Assembly: GCA_014872785.1 (NCBI GenBank)
Contig: WKFJ01000049.1
Coordinates: 1-64,000, forward strand
Source of the DNA: Alteromonadaceae bacterium
GTDB taxonomy: Bacteria; Pseudomonadota; Gammaproteobacteria; Enterobacterales; Alteromonadaceae
Direction: 5' to 3'
DNA: 64,000 nt
The translations under genes and the position numbers were made by a program. The notes below the pieces were generated by a model. The model was not told the origin of the DNA. It was given only the letters and a program-made list of their open reading frames with translations, and ran no database searches. This document shows, in pieces, positions 22,976-32,461 of the stretch; position 1 is the first letter of the stretch; every line of letters begins with the position of its first letter.

Positions 22976-25492
22976 ATGTGGTTGAATTTAGCATGGCGCC
23001 TTTTTCGCCACGAAGCCAAGCGCGGTGAGTTAACCATCATACTTGCGGCGATTGTATTATCTGTCGCTTCCGTCCTCTCATTGTCATTGTTTAGCGAGCG
23101 TTTACAGCAGGCGTTAACGGATAAAACAGCTCAGTATATTGCTGCAGACAGGGTATTGGACAGCCGTAAACCGATTCCAGTGGAGTGGCGAGACAAAGCC
23201 GCAGAAATGGGGCTTAATACTGCTAAAACCGTTTATACCCGCTCTATGGTTTTCGCCGACGAAGACATGTTGCTGGTGGACTTACGCTCGGTAAACGAAA
23301 ACTATCCGCTCGTTGGTGAGGTAAAAATCTCAGAGCAGGCGTTTGGTGTTGGGGAAGTCACTGACGAACTTCCTGCACTAGGGGAAACCTGGGTTGAATC
23401 TCAGTTGATGCAGCAGCTAGGTTTGGCATTGGGTGACCAAATTTATGTTGGTGAACTGGCGCTAACCATCACTAAAGTGCTTTCGGAAGTCCCTGATTCT
23501 GGTTTCGGTCTATTTGGTAGCAACCCCAAAGTACTGATGCGCATGGAACAGGTGACTGAAACTGAAGTCTTGGGCGCTGGCAGTCGAGCCACTTATTCAC
23601 TTTATTTAACGGGCGACAAAACGCAGCTAGACGATTATTACGAGTGGCTTGAACCACAGATGGACAACGAGCTGCATTATTGGATGTCGGTGGAAGATGA
23701 CGAATCGCCAATTGGGCGCTCAGTTGCACGTGCAGAACAATACTTTTTACTCGCGAGCCTCCTAGCCATTGTGTTGGCATCGGTGGCTATCGCGGTGGCT
23801 GCTCAGCGATACAGCCAGCGTCATTACGACCCGGTTGCTATCATGAAAACGCTGGGTGCCAGTCGCAAAATGGTGCAGCAAGTATACCTCTTACAAATCA
23901 TCTTCATCACTACGTTGGGTATTCTTATCGGTGGTGCTATAGGCTTTGTGGTGCAGCAGGGAGTGGTGTCTCTTGTGCAGGAACAGGTATCCGTATCGCT
24001 GCAAACCTGGTATTGGGGACCCGTGTGGATCTCTATTTTCACTGGTGTTATTTGTGCCTTGTTGTTCAGCTTGTACCCACTCCTTAAATTGTTTTCTATT
24101 CCGCCACTTCGGGTGTTACGCAAAGACTTGGGCTCGAACATGAGCTCAAGAATTATTCAGTTTGCCGCAGCGGGTGGTGCAATTTTGATTTTAATGTGGG
24201 CTTACAGCCAAAATATTAAGATAAGTGCCATTCTGTTTTCGTCTGGTGCGGTATTGGTCGCCGCGCTATTGGTAGTGACCACAGGACTTATTTGGCTTGG
24301 TAGACGTTTGGGACAAGGGCGCATGGGCGCGTGGCAATTGGCATGGGCCAGAATTCAACGTCGTGCTATGGATAACAGCGTACAGCTCATCAGCTTCTCA
24401 ATTACCATCATGTTGTTATTGGTGGTTTTGGTGATGCGCAACGACATGGTTGAACAATGGCGCGATCAACTTCCAGAGGGAACACCAAATTACTTCTTAG
24501 CGAATATCACCGAAACGCAAAAGCCGATGATGGAAGAGCACTTCGCCAGCTACGGCGTTGAAGTGAAAGAGTACTACCCGGTAATTCGTGGACGTTTTGT
24601 TGCGGTCAACGATGAAAAAATCAGTACTGAAGTGTCCAAGGAAGAAGAGGACAGTGAAGAGGCGCGCAATCGCAGAGACAGCCTAGGACGCGAGGCAAAT
24701 CTGACATGAAGTAACAAGCTTCAATTTGAAAATACGATTCTCGAAGGGGAGTGGTTATCTGAATATCAAGAAGGCAACCCCTATGGCGTCTCGGTTGAAG
24801 AGGGCGTAGCCAAACGATTAAACATTAAGATGGGTGATAAATTGACCTTTAATGTGGGCAGCGAAGTGGTGGATACAACGGTTACCAGTATCCGAAAGGT
24901 GAACTGGCAAACCATGCAGCCTAACTTTTTCTTCGTGCTGCAGCCTGAGTCTATGGAGGGGTTTTCACCTACCTACATAACGAGTTTCAACCTAGATAAA
25001 AGTCGTAAAAACGAAATCGCTGCAATGATGGCGCCATTCTCGACGGTAACCTTGTTTGACGTAGATGCTCGGATCGATCAACTGCGAGAAATCGTGGAAC
25101 AAGTGTCGATGGCTGTGGAGTTCATTTTGATTTTGGTGTTGATTGCCGGCTCACTGGTATTGATAGCCCAAGTTCAAGCCAGTATGGATGAGCGACAACA
25201 AGAGCTTGCTATACTTCGCACATTAGGTGCCAAAGGGAGTTTGATTAGAGCCAGTGTGGTATTTGAGTTTATTATAATCGGTGTAGTGGCTGGACTCATG
25301 GCCGCAGTGGCCAACGAACTGACCTTGTATCTCTTACAGACACAAGTGTTCCAGATGCCTGCTACTTTGCATTTGGATTATTGGTTGATTGCACCCGGAG
25401 TGGGCGCATTGATAGTAGGTATCTTGGGGGCTATAAGCTGCTGGCGCTTGTTGTCACTTAATACCAGTCATTTACTGCGCAATATGGTATAG
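22976..25492 (+). pseudogene. ybbP: FtsX-like permease (YbbP-type) interrupted by one in-frame TGA
   Basis: The coding frame runs for 838 codons with a single internal stop, TGA at 24707-24709 (codon 578); the two halves are in the same frame, so this is a nonsense codon and not a frameshift. Before the stop: N-terminal helix, periplasmic domain, then transmembrane helices near 260-390 and 400-475. After it: the second periplasmic stretch (SVEEGVAKRLNIKMGDKLTF) and the final FtsX-type helices (about 700-830). The stop falls in ANLT(*)SNKLQFEN, where E. coli YbbP as I recall it has NLTW, so TGG to TGA is the simplest change. Both halves still look well preserved, indicating a recent mutation, sequence error or readthrough. 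Confidence 0.85.
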
Positions 25493-25523
25493 AGACTTTT
25501 GACCAGCAGGTTCTAGTAACGCG

Positions 25524-25934
25524 TCACTCGTTTGGGTGGCGCTTACATTTATATCTCTGTTGCATCACTTTGACGGAGTCAGCAACGATTTCCACTAATA
25601 CCGTCAAATCAATATTTTTCAAACTTCCTAAATACAAACAAGATTTGCCCAGTTTATATTTTCCCAATTGGGAGAGCTGTTCTTCGTAATCCGCAAAACC
25701 GGGCATCACATAAACAACAGTATTTTGCGCCCTAGGCGCGAAACCGGTAACAAAGGCATCACCTTCATGGCCAGAGTCATACTGATAGTGATAACTGCCA
25801 TAGCCAATCATAGTGCCAGTTAAATATGGCGTGTAACCTGATGCCTGTTCCAATAAAGGCAAAAGTATTCTAGCGTCTTCGGCACGCTTTTGATTTTTCA
25901 GTCCTGCAAGGTAGGTTTCAATTTCACTCATCAT
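25524..25934 (-). CDS. DUF1801 domain protein
   Basis: 136 residues. Features of the DUF1801/YdhG-like family are visible: an N-terminal helix EIETYLAGLKNQKRAEDARILLPLLEQASGYTPYL and the MIGYGSYHYQYDSGHEGDAF core. FADYEEQLSQLGKYKLGKSCLYLGSLKNIDL follows. Members are small soluble proteins of unknown function. The gene ends with TGA, one of several genes here that use TGA as a normal stop. Met2 (25931) is an equally good start. It converges with the ybbP end. Confidence 0.8.
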   Translation of the reverse strand: MMSEIETYLAGLKNQKRAEDARILLPLLEQASGYTPYLTGTMIGYGSYHYQYDSGHEGDAFVTGFAPRAQNTVVYVMPGFADYEEQLSQLGKYKLGKSCLYLGSLKNIDLTVLVEIVADSVKVMQQRYKCKRHPNE

Positions 25935-26151
25935 TTAGGTGTGTTGTGAGTTAATTTATCCTAAGTATAGGCAGTTAGGCGTTTAGTGTTTAATTTTTAT
26001 GAGAAAATAAGAATATCTTCGCTGTAAAAGCAAAAATTTCAAAAGTATCATCAATCTTGCTAACTTTTTAAGTGCAAATTGAATTTGAAAAAGTACATTT
26101 TCTGGGCAAGTTGCTACACTTCAAATTGAAAATCTTGCGAAGGAAATGACA

Positions 26152-26337
26152 ATGAAATCAGAAAAAGAGTTTGTATACGAAACTGCGGCTAAGATTTATG
26201 CATCCATGTTTGCTAATCCTGATGTTAGAGAAGACATGCGGTATGCCATTGAACGCGCCATCGCATTGTATGACGAACTGAGAAAGATAAGCCTTCACGA
26301 TACACCAGACACTGAAGATAGCAATGAGACTGAATAG
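26152..26337 (+). CDS. small hypothetical protein (61 aa)
   Basis: A short, acidic, helical protein (SEKEFVYETAAKIYASMFANPDVREDMRYAIERAIALYDEL) with a disordered acidic tail. No membrane segment or known motif is visible. AAGGA sits 9 bases before the ATG at 26152 but too close to the ATG at 26146, so I use the second. The gene is isolated, with a 217-base AT-rich gap upstream. The function is unknown. Confidence 0.6.
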   Translation: MKSEKEFVYETAAKIYASMFANPDVREDMRYAIERAIALYDELRKISLHDTPDTEDSNETE

Positions 26338-26444
26338 TCGTGGACTTCCACCTAAAGACTAAATACACCTATTATTCACATTGTTTGCACAATATCTGTC
26401 CATTTGATTGCTAGTATCTGATCATCAACTGATTGGAGGCTATT

Positions 26445-26825
26445 ATGGCAATTTTTTCATCATCAGCGATTTGTAAACGCAACCGCATGGCAGCGTTTTT
26501 GCCCGTTATTTTGCTTTTAAGTATGGTTTTCATGAGCCAAGCTGCAAATGCGATGGGCGACGAACACCGAAAAGGCAAACGTGGTGAACGACCAAAACCT
26601 CCTACTTTTGCGTCTTTAGATGTTAACCAGGACGGCGTTGTTTCTTTGGATGAATTTGAGCAGCATGAAATCCCACGAGGTGACCACGCCACTATCTTTG
26701 GTTTTATCGATACGAATCAAGATGGTCAAATCACAGAAGAAGAATTAACCAGTCATAAACCGCCTAAGCATCGAAAAGGTAAACCTCGCGAGCAACAAGT
26801 TTATTCTTCAGGTGCCAACCAATAA
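26445..26825 (+). CDS. secreted EF-hand protein
   Basis: 126 residues with a signal peptide (about 1-37, ending QAANA) and a basic linker. Two EF-hand calcium-binding loops follow: DVNQDGVVSLDE (about 66-77) and DTNQDGQITEEE (about 92-103), both with the canonical 1-3-5-12 acidic or oxygen positions. The C terminus is Lys/Pro-rich. GGAGG lies 5 bases before the ATG at 26445; a TTG further upstream is less likely. The downstream gene begins 13 bases after the stop, so the pair is probably one transcript. Calcium binding in the periplasm or outside is inferred; the partner is unknown. Confidence 0.8.
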   Translation: MAIFSSSAICKRNRMAAFLPVILLLSMVFMSQAANAMGDEHRKGKRGERPKPPTFASLDVNQDGVVSLDEFEQHEIPRGDHATIFGFIDTNQDGQITEEELTSHKPPKHRKGKPREQQVYSSGANQ

Positions 26826-26838
26826 TAAGGACGACAAG

Positions 26839-27180
26839 ATGATCGAAGTCATAGGAAACACTGCCAATAGTTATATTAAGCCACAGATATCAACGAGTCT
26901 TAGTAGCGAGCAGTCTGAAACCGTAGACAGTATTCTTTCAGGGTTTGACTCTACTAGTTTAACTGAGGCTGATGCGCAGTCTATTGTGGATCAATTAAAG
27001 GAAGCTGGCATTCAACCGGGAAAAGGGCTAGCTGACGCTTTTGCTGAGCTAGGTTTTGATGCGAAAGAGGTTGGAGACCTAGCGGGGGTAACCAATGGAC
27101 AACGCCCACCTCCGCCACCTTCAGAATCACAAAGCGAACAGGCTTTACCTGCCAACAGTACGTTCTCAATTCAAGCTTGA
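26839..27180 (+). CDS. small hypothetical protein ending in Pro-rich tail and FSIQA
   Basis: 113 residues without a signal peptide or membrane segment. An N-terminal MIEVIGNTANSYIKPQI is followed by an EF-hand-like/helical stretch (SLTEADAQSIVDQLKEAGIQPGKGLADAFAELGFDAKEVGDL). It ends in a proline run (RPPPPPSES) and FSIQA. The start at 26839 has AAGGACG upstream; an earlier Met at 26812 overlaps the EF-hand gene. It is co-transcribed with the EF-hand protein and ended by a clear terminator. The stop codon is TGA. Family not recognised. Confidence 0.65.
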   Translation: MIEVIGNTANSYIKPQISTSLSSEQSETVDSILSGFDSTSLTEADAQSIVDQLKEAGIQPGKGLADAFAELGFDAKEVGDLAGVTNGQRPPPPPSESQSEQALPANSTFSIQA

Positions 27181-27210
27181 GTACTCGAGTAATAAAATCA
27201 TAAGCAAAAG

Positions 27211-27244
27211 ACCTCTGAGCCGGATAACTCAGAGGTTTTGGTTT
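27211..27244 (+). terminator. rho-independent terminator
   Basis: ACCTCTGAG (27211-27219) and CTCAGAGGT (27228-27236) form a perfect 9-bp stem with an 8-base loop, followed by TTTGGTTTT. It ends the EF-hand transcript. Confidence 0.8.
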
Positions 27245-27306
27245 TCGCATTAACTTCTTTGCATTACACTCCATTAGCTAAAAATGCTTGCTAGGAGAGT
27301 GCTCGT

Positions 27307-29790
27307 TTGAGCCAAGATTTACCCGTATTAGAAGTGTTAGATGTCATTTGTGAGCATCTCAACAAGAACACCAATGTTGTCTTAAGTGCCGCTCCGGGAG
27401 CCGGTAAATCAACCCTTGTGCCAATAACCCTTCTGCAACAAAACTGGCTGAGTGGCCAGAGAATCATCATGTTGCAACCGCGGCGAATTGCCGCAAAGTC
27501 TATTGCACATTACCTATCACAACAATTAAATGAGCCTGTTGGCAAAACCATTGGTTATAGGGTTAAAAATGATCATAAGGTCAGCCGTGAAACGCGGTTA
27601 GAAATCGTAACCGAAGCGATTTTGACTCGGCATATTCAAACCGACCCAGAGCTATCCGGGGTAGGGCTCATCATATTTGATGAGTTTCACGAACGTTCTC
27701 AGCACGCCGATCTTGGATTGATGATGGCGTTAGAGGTACAACAGGGATTGCGTGATGACCTGCGCTTACTGGTCATGTCGGCATCGATGAATGAATCATT
27801 GCTAGAAAATTTTCTACCTGACAGTGTATTGATAAAAAGTGAAGGACGACAGTTTCCTGTTCAGGAGCATTATCTAAAAGCACCTCCCGCGAGACTTGAA
27901 GAATCGGTGTTCAAAGGTGTTGAACTAGCTATCAACAAGCAGCAAGCAGGCCACCTATTAATTTTTCTGCCTGGACAGAATGAGATTAATCGATGTCTGG
28001 ATCATGTGCAGGGTAAGCTACGTGAGCATAGCCAATTTGAGTGTTTACCTCTGTACGGTGCATTGTCACTGAGTCAGCAACAAAAGGTATTAGGTGAGAG
28101 TGAAATTGGTAAAAGAAAAATAATTTTTGCCACTAATATTGCTGAAACCAGTTTAACCATTCCTGGTGTAACTGCTGTTGTTGACTCCGGCCTTGAGAAG
28201 CGTGCTGTATTTGACCCGGCCAGTGGAATGACACGTTTGCAGCGACAGTGGATCCCAAAATCAAGCGTTATTCAAAGGCAAGGTCGCGCCGGCAGAACCG
28301 CTCCCGGCGTGGCGGTGAGGCTTTGGACGCTCGCAGATGAACACGCAATGCGAGATTTTCAAACACCTGAAGTGCAAGATGCGGATTTATGTCAGTTTGT
28401 GCTCGAGCTTTCGGCCTGGGGGGTAACGGACTTTGACAGTGTCACTTGGATCTCTCCACCGCATAGCGCGCACCTCAGTCAGGCATTGAGTGTACTTTGC
28501 GAATTGTCACTACTTGATGCCCAGAGGCGAATTACCAAAAAAGGTAAACGTGCATTGCAGATGCCCATCCATCCTAGGCTTGCCAGTATGTTATTAGACA
28601 ACACTGCGCACTTTAACGTGAGTTTAGTTGCCGCCTTGTTAGCCGAAAGGGATGTATTACCCAGTGCAGATTCTTGCAATGTGGGGCTAAGATTCGACTA
28701 TGTCAGGACGAAATTAAATCAGCCTAAACAGCCCTATTTGGTTAATCAAATCGAACAATCGGCTAAAGGCATTGCCAAACATCTCGATGCCAGTCTTAAA
28801 CCACAAGCTGTGGCCGATACGCAACTGGGTAAATGGCTCATGTCCGCTTTCCCAGACCGGCTCGCGAAGAGGCGGGGCGCAAGTTCACACCGCTATTTAA
28901 TGGCAAATGGCCGAGGTGTGGCACTGCACGTCGGCGACCCATTGACGCAGTTCGAATATATTGTTGTGGCTGATTGTGACGCGCAAAAAAAAGAGGGACG
29001 CGTATTTAGTGCTGCACCTTTGTCCGATGATGCGGTAATGTCCATCGTGATGCCGAAAACAGAGCATCACGTGCTATTGGAGCTTGATGCTGAAAAACAA
29101 CACATGCGCTTTTTTGAGGTGCGAAAGTTTCAGGCGATAGAACTAAGCAAGAAGTTGCTTGTTGATGTGAGTGACCAGGATAAACATGCGGCCTTTGTCG
29201 AATACATAAAGCAGAGGGGACTGTCGAGTTTAAACTGGAGTAATGCTTGTCGGCAGTGGCTTGCTAGGGCGAATTGGTTAGGTGAGCATGCCCCCGATTT
29301 TCCGCAACTGAAAGAGGCGATTCTAGCGTCAGAATTTGATGCCTGGTTATTTCCTTATACGGGACTATTGACGTCTTTTGACGTGCTGAAGAAGATTGAT
29401 GTATTTAACCTCGTACAACAGGTTTTAACTTACGAACAACAAGTCACTCTGCAACAAGAAGCCCCAACTCACTACCAAACTCCCACCGGGAGAGACGTTA
29501 AAATTGATTACAGTTCTGCGCAAGGGCCACTGGTATCTTTACCACTGCAAGAAGTCTTTGGAGAACTAGCATCTCCGCGACTCGCTTTCGGCAAAGTACC
29601 GCTGCGCTTCGAATTGTTATCACCTGCTCGTCGTCCTTTGCAAACTACAAGCGATTTAGGCGGGTTTTGGCAGTCCTCTTATCATGACATTGCCAAGGAA
29701 ATGCGCGGTAGATATCCCAAACATCGTTGGCCTGAAGAGCCTTTAAAAGAGAAAGCTGGTCATTCGCTAAAGAGCAAAGCAAAAGGCTAA
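27307..29790 (+). CDS. hrpB: ATP-dependent helicase HrpB (DEAH-box)
   Basis: An 827-residue superfamily 2 RNA helicase-like protein. Motif I is AAPGAGKST (about 30-38), motif II is IFDEFHER (the HrpB variant of DEAH), motif III is MSAS, and motif VI is QRQGRAGRTAPG. A winged-helix/ratchet region and the HrpB-specific C-terminal domain follow (SPRLAFGKVPLRFELLSPARRPLQTTSDLGGFW ... KEMRGRYPKHRWPEEP). The start is TTG with TAGGAGAG upstream. The length agrees with E. coli HrpB (about 810). The cellular role of HrpB is poorly defined. Confidence 0.93.
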   Translation: MSQDLPVLEVLDVICEHLNKNTNVVLSAAPGAGKSTLVPITLLQQNWLSGQRIIMLQPRRIAAKSIAHYLSQQLNEPVGKTIGYRVKNDHKVSRETRLEIVTEAILTRHIQTDPELSGVGLIIFDEFHERSQHADLGLMMALEVQQGLRDDLRLLVMSASMNESLLENFLPDSVLIKSEGRQFPVQEHYLKAPPARLEESVFKGVELAINKQQAGHLLIFLPGQNEINRCLDHVQGKLREHSQFECLPLYGALSLSQQQKVLGESEIGKRKIIFATNIAETSLTIPGVTAVVDSGLEKRAVFDPASGMTRLQRQWIPKSSVIQRQGRAGRTAPGVAVRLWTLADEHAMRDFQTPEVQDADLCQFVLELSAWGVTDFDSVTWISPPHSAHLSQALSVLCELSLLDAQRRITKKGKRALQMPIHPRLASMLLDNTAHFNVSLVAALLAERDVLPSADSCNVGLRFDYVRTKLNQPKQPYLVNQIEQSAKGIAKHLDASLKPQAVADTQLGKWLMSAFPDRLAKRRGASSHRYLMANGRGVALHVGDPLTQFEYIVVADCDAQKKEGRVFSAAPLSDDAVMSIVMPKTEHHVLLELDAEKQHMRFFEVRKFQAIELSKKLLVDVSDQDKHAAFVEYIKQRGLSSLNWSNACRQWLARANWLGEHAPDFPQLKEAILASEFDAWLFPYTGLLTSFDVLKKIDVFNLVQQVLTYEQQVTLQQEAPTHYQTPTGRDVKIDYSSAQGPLVSLPLQEVFGELASPRLAFGKVPLRFELLSPARRPLQTTSDLGGFWQSSYHDIAKEMRGRYPKHRWPEEPLKEKAGHSLKSKAKG

Positions 29791-29814
29791 AGCTCGGCAA
29801 CAATTGTTTTCGTG

Positions 29815-30501
29815 TTAGCTTAGATTGATGGGGGAATACTTATAGCCAACCCCATAGACAGAGTGAATCAATTCAAATTCTTGTGCAGGCGATATTTTAT
29901 GACGTAGCTTTTTAACGTGGCTGTCTATGGTTCTGTCACTCACTATGCGATGATCCGAGTAGATGTAATCCATTATTCTATCGCGAGAAAATATCTTTTC
30001 TGGTGACTCTGTAAGCAACTTGAAAATTCTAAATTCGACATGAGTTAATTCGATGCGCTGACCGTTGACGACTGCTGCTAGGGTATCTTCGTCCAAAGAA
30101 ACAAGATTAGGACTGATGATTTGTTGATTGATGCGTCTAAGAAAGCTTTTGACTCTTGCAACCACTTCTTTGGGACTAAACGGTTTGCAAATATAGTCAT
30201 CAGCACCGATTTCTAAACCCAATAATTTATCGACTTCTTCAACTTTGGCGGTGATCATTATTACCGGTGCGGCATTGAACTCTCGTAGTTCCCGACAGAT
30301 ATCTAACCCGGATTTTCCTGGCAGCATTAAATCTAACAGTAAAATATCGAAGCTATTTTCTTTTATCCAAGGAATGACATCATCGCCGTGGTAAAGACAA
30401 TGGGTATTGAAGCCGGCGTGTTGGCAATAATCCGATATTAGAGCAGCAATCTTTTGTTCGTCTTCGACTATTAATACGGTTTGTTGCACCGAGTCATCCA
30501 T
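29815..30501 (-). CDS. OmpR-family response regulator (BaeR-like)
   Basis: 228 residues: a receiver (acidic VEDEQ, phosphoacceptor LLLDLMLPG at about Asp56, Lys in CKPFSP) and a winged-helix effector domain (LTHVEFRIFKLLTESPEKIFSRDRIMDYIYSDHRIVSDRTIDSHVKKLRHKI). The gene starts exactly where the kinase gene stops: the kinase TAA is at 30502-30504 and this ATG at 30499-30501, an unusual order only in that the kinase is upstream. The pair is divergent from an RND efflux pump, so control of that pump in response to envelope stress, as with BaeSR, is likely. Confidence 0.9.
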   Translation of the reverse strand: MDDSVQQTVLIVEDEQKIAALISDYCQHAGFNTHCLYHGDDVIPWIKENSFDILLLDLMLPGKSGLDICRELREFNAAPVIMITAKVEEVDKLLGLEIGADDYICKPFSPKEVVARVKSFLRRINQQIISPNLVSLDEDTLAAVVNGQRIELTHVEFRIFKLLTESPEKIFSRDRIMDYIYSDHRIVSDRTIDSHVKKLRHKISPAQEFELIHSVYGVGYKYSPINLS

Positions 30502-32109
30502 TTAGTTCACCAATTCCAATTCGATAATAATCGCTAATCCGCCCAATGTGGAGCGCTTGGCGTAGATGTGACCATTGTGGGCTGTGATGATGTTTTTACA
30601 TATTGCTAATCCTAACCCGGTACCGCCCGTTTTGCGATTGCGTGAAGCATCGACTCGATACAAGTGATCAAATAGCTTATCCAAGTGCTCTGGCTCAACA
30701 CCGACCCCATTATCTTCAATAATAATGTGCCCTTTGTTGTCAAACTCGTGCAGCGAAACGTGACAGCGGTTGGCGCCACTGGCATATTTGATTACATTGT
30801 TTAGGACATTGTCTAAACATTGATTCAACCTAAAGCCATCTGCAAAACTCCAGAGTTCCTTGTTGCCAATTTCAGCCACTAGCGTTAATTGATGCTCTTG
30901 GAATTGCAGGGTATGTTGCTGAACAGCCTCTTGTACTACCTCGTTCAACGATACTTTTTCTTTTTGATAATGCTGAGTGCCCAACTCTGAACGGGCGAGT
31001 TCGTGCAAATCACCAATGAACCGTTCAAGACGCAGGATTTCTGAATGCAAAGAATCGATTTGCGCCATGGCGACGGGTCTAATCCCATCTTGCATGGCTT
31101 CTAACTCGCCTCGCAATATAGCGACAGGGGTTCTTAAATCATGAGCGGTATCAGCAAACCAGCGCTCTCGATCCGTTTGATTACTTGCTAGCGTATCTGC
31201 GAGATGATTTACATTGTTATACAACAGTTCAAACTCATCTCGTCTTTCAGTCGCAAGTTTACTGTCATAATGCCCTTTTGATATCGCACTTAGTGCACGA
31301 GAAAGCCGCTTAATTGGATGAACAAGGTGATTCGCTAGAGGCAGTGAAATTAAAAAAGTTAATATGACCAAAATACTGGCAAATTGAAATAAACGGGTTT
31401 CTTGCTTATCTAAAAAGCTCAGTTCGTAATCTTCCGCTAATTCAGTGCGTTTTGAGACGGCAAGGTGACCGACCACCTTGCCGTTATGATTAAGTGCTTT
31501 ATAGACATATTCGCGGTCTTCGAAATGCAATCCCGCGACATAGTTGATGTTTTCATCCATCAGGGCAAAACTCACTCGCGGCGTGGGTCTAAATGCCGCT
31601 GGCGCTTGTCTGGGAACAGACCCATCAGTCTGAATGCTGGTGGAGTGATCTCGCATCGGCCTAACAGGTGGTTGTTCACCGTTTCTTGGTGGCGGTCTAC
31701 GTTCAGTATTTTGGGTTGTCCCGTATCGAGGCGGTCTATCGGGGCGCGCATCGCCGCTTGGTCGTCTAGGTGGTGGCCTATCCCCCTGTGGCGGACGGCG
31801 TTCGGGTCCAATATCGCCTAGGCTCAAATGCGGGGGGGAATAGGGCTTTTGTACCAAGAAGCTTTTTAAAAGCTGCCTAAATGCACTAGGCGTGTCTGTG
31901 TATGCACTCCAATTTCCATCTATTGCGTACTGTTGTTCCAGTGCTTGCGTAAGGGGGGCGAGGTCGTTCAGTTCTTTCTGATTGACAAAGTCCACCATTC
32001 CCTCGCCAAGAGACCACTGTATTGCCATGACCAATGTAATGACTAGTGCGCTGCTCCAAACGAACATAGCAGCGAATAGCTTGTATTGTATTTTTGTTTT
32101 CAAAGGCAA
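30502..32109 (-). CDS. sensor histidine kinase with Pro/Arg-rich periplasmic insert (BaeS-like)
   Basis: 535 residues. Transmembrane segments lie at about 12-32 and 240-260. Between them is a periplasmic sensor of about 200 residues containing an extended low-complexity insert rich in Pro, Arg and Asp (about 100-165, for example RRPPQGDRPPPRRPSGDARP). A HAMP domain follows, then HisKA with TAHDLRTPVAIL, and HATPase with NVIKYA, DNGVGVEPEHL and GGTGLGLAICKNI. There is no receiver domain. It forms an operon with the OmpR-type regulator, and the divergent RND pump is the probable target. Confidence 0.9.
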   Translation of the reverse strand: MPLKTKIQYKLFAAMFVWSSALVITLVMAIQWSLGEGMVDFVNQKELNDLAPLTQALEQQYAIDGNWSAYTDTPSAFRQLLKSFLVQKPYSPPHLSLGDIGPERRPPQGDRPPPRRPSGDARPDRPPRYGTTQNTERRPPPRNGEQPPVRPMRDHSTSIQTDGSVPRQAPAAFRPTPRVSFALMDENINYVAGLHFEDREYVYKALNHNGKVVGHLAVSKRTELAEDYELSFLDKQETRLFQFASILVILTFLISLPLANHLVHPIKRLSRALSAISKGHYDSKLATERRDEFELLYNNVNHLADTLASNQTDRERWFADTAHDLRTPVAILRGELEAMQDGIRPVAMAQIDSLHSEILRLERFIGDLHELARSELGTQHYQKEKVSLNEVVQEAVQQHTLQFQEHQLTLVAEIGNKELWSFADGFRLNQCLDNVLNNVIKYASGANRCHVSLHEFDNKGHIIIEDNGVGVEPEHLDKLFDHLYRVDASRNRKTGGTGLGLAICKNIITAHNGHIYAKRSTLGGLAIIIELELVN

Positions 32110-32461
32110 TGCGTTTAGTCTGCGATCGGGTCAATTTAATCAGAACTCGATGGCGAAGTATATTGATGTACAAGCTAAAGTGTACGCGATATTAAGTACG
32201 CAAAAAGTATGTGTGTTTTATTTGCACAATGTTTCCACTTTTGGGATTTGTGCACGGATCACTCAAATAAACGGAAAAGTGTAAGCAAGTATTAATGAGG
32301 CTTACACTTATCCCCTAAAATCTGTCATTCATCTAAATTGCTTAGTCAATTTGAGAATTGTCGGTTTTAATGGCGCCGATCCACGACTGCTCGTTGCTAA
32401 CGAGACAAAGCATTGCGATGTATAAGCATCGGTTGTGGACTCAAGACAACAGAGGCGGCCA
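32110..32461. other. divergent promoter region between the two-component system and the RND pump
   Basis: About 350 bases. The only clear structure is the perfect 10-bp inverted repeat at 32277-32309, described separately. AGAGG just before 32462 is the likely ribosome binding site of the pump gene. No gene is apparent. Confidence 0.45.
32277..32309. promoter_or_regulatory. perfect 10-bp inverted repeat, possible operator
   Basis: AAGTGTAAGC (32277-32286) and GCTTACACTT (32300-32309) are exact reverse complements separated by 13 bases. There is no U-run, so a terminator is unlikely. It lies about 150 bases upstream of the pump start and 170 from the kinase start, a position suited to a regulator such as the neighbouring OmpR-type protein or a repressor. 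Confidence 0.45.

Noticed and set aside
24707..24760. Selenocysteine insertion at the ybbP TGA
   Set aside because: No stable hairpin directly follows the TGA, the homologous residue is Trp, and the local SelW-like protein uses Cys in place of Sec.
22976..25492. Frameshift in ybbP
   Set aside because: The two halves are in the same frame (distance divisible by three), so a substitution to TGA is the explanation, not an indel.
31465..31821. Plus-strand frame opposite the Pro-rich region of the sensor kinase
   Set aside because: It is the antisense of the low-complexity Pro/Arg codons, with no independent support.
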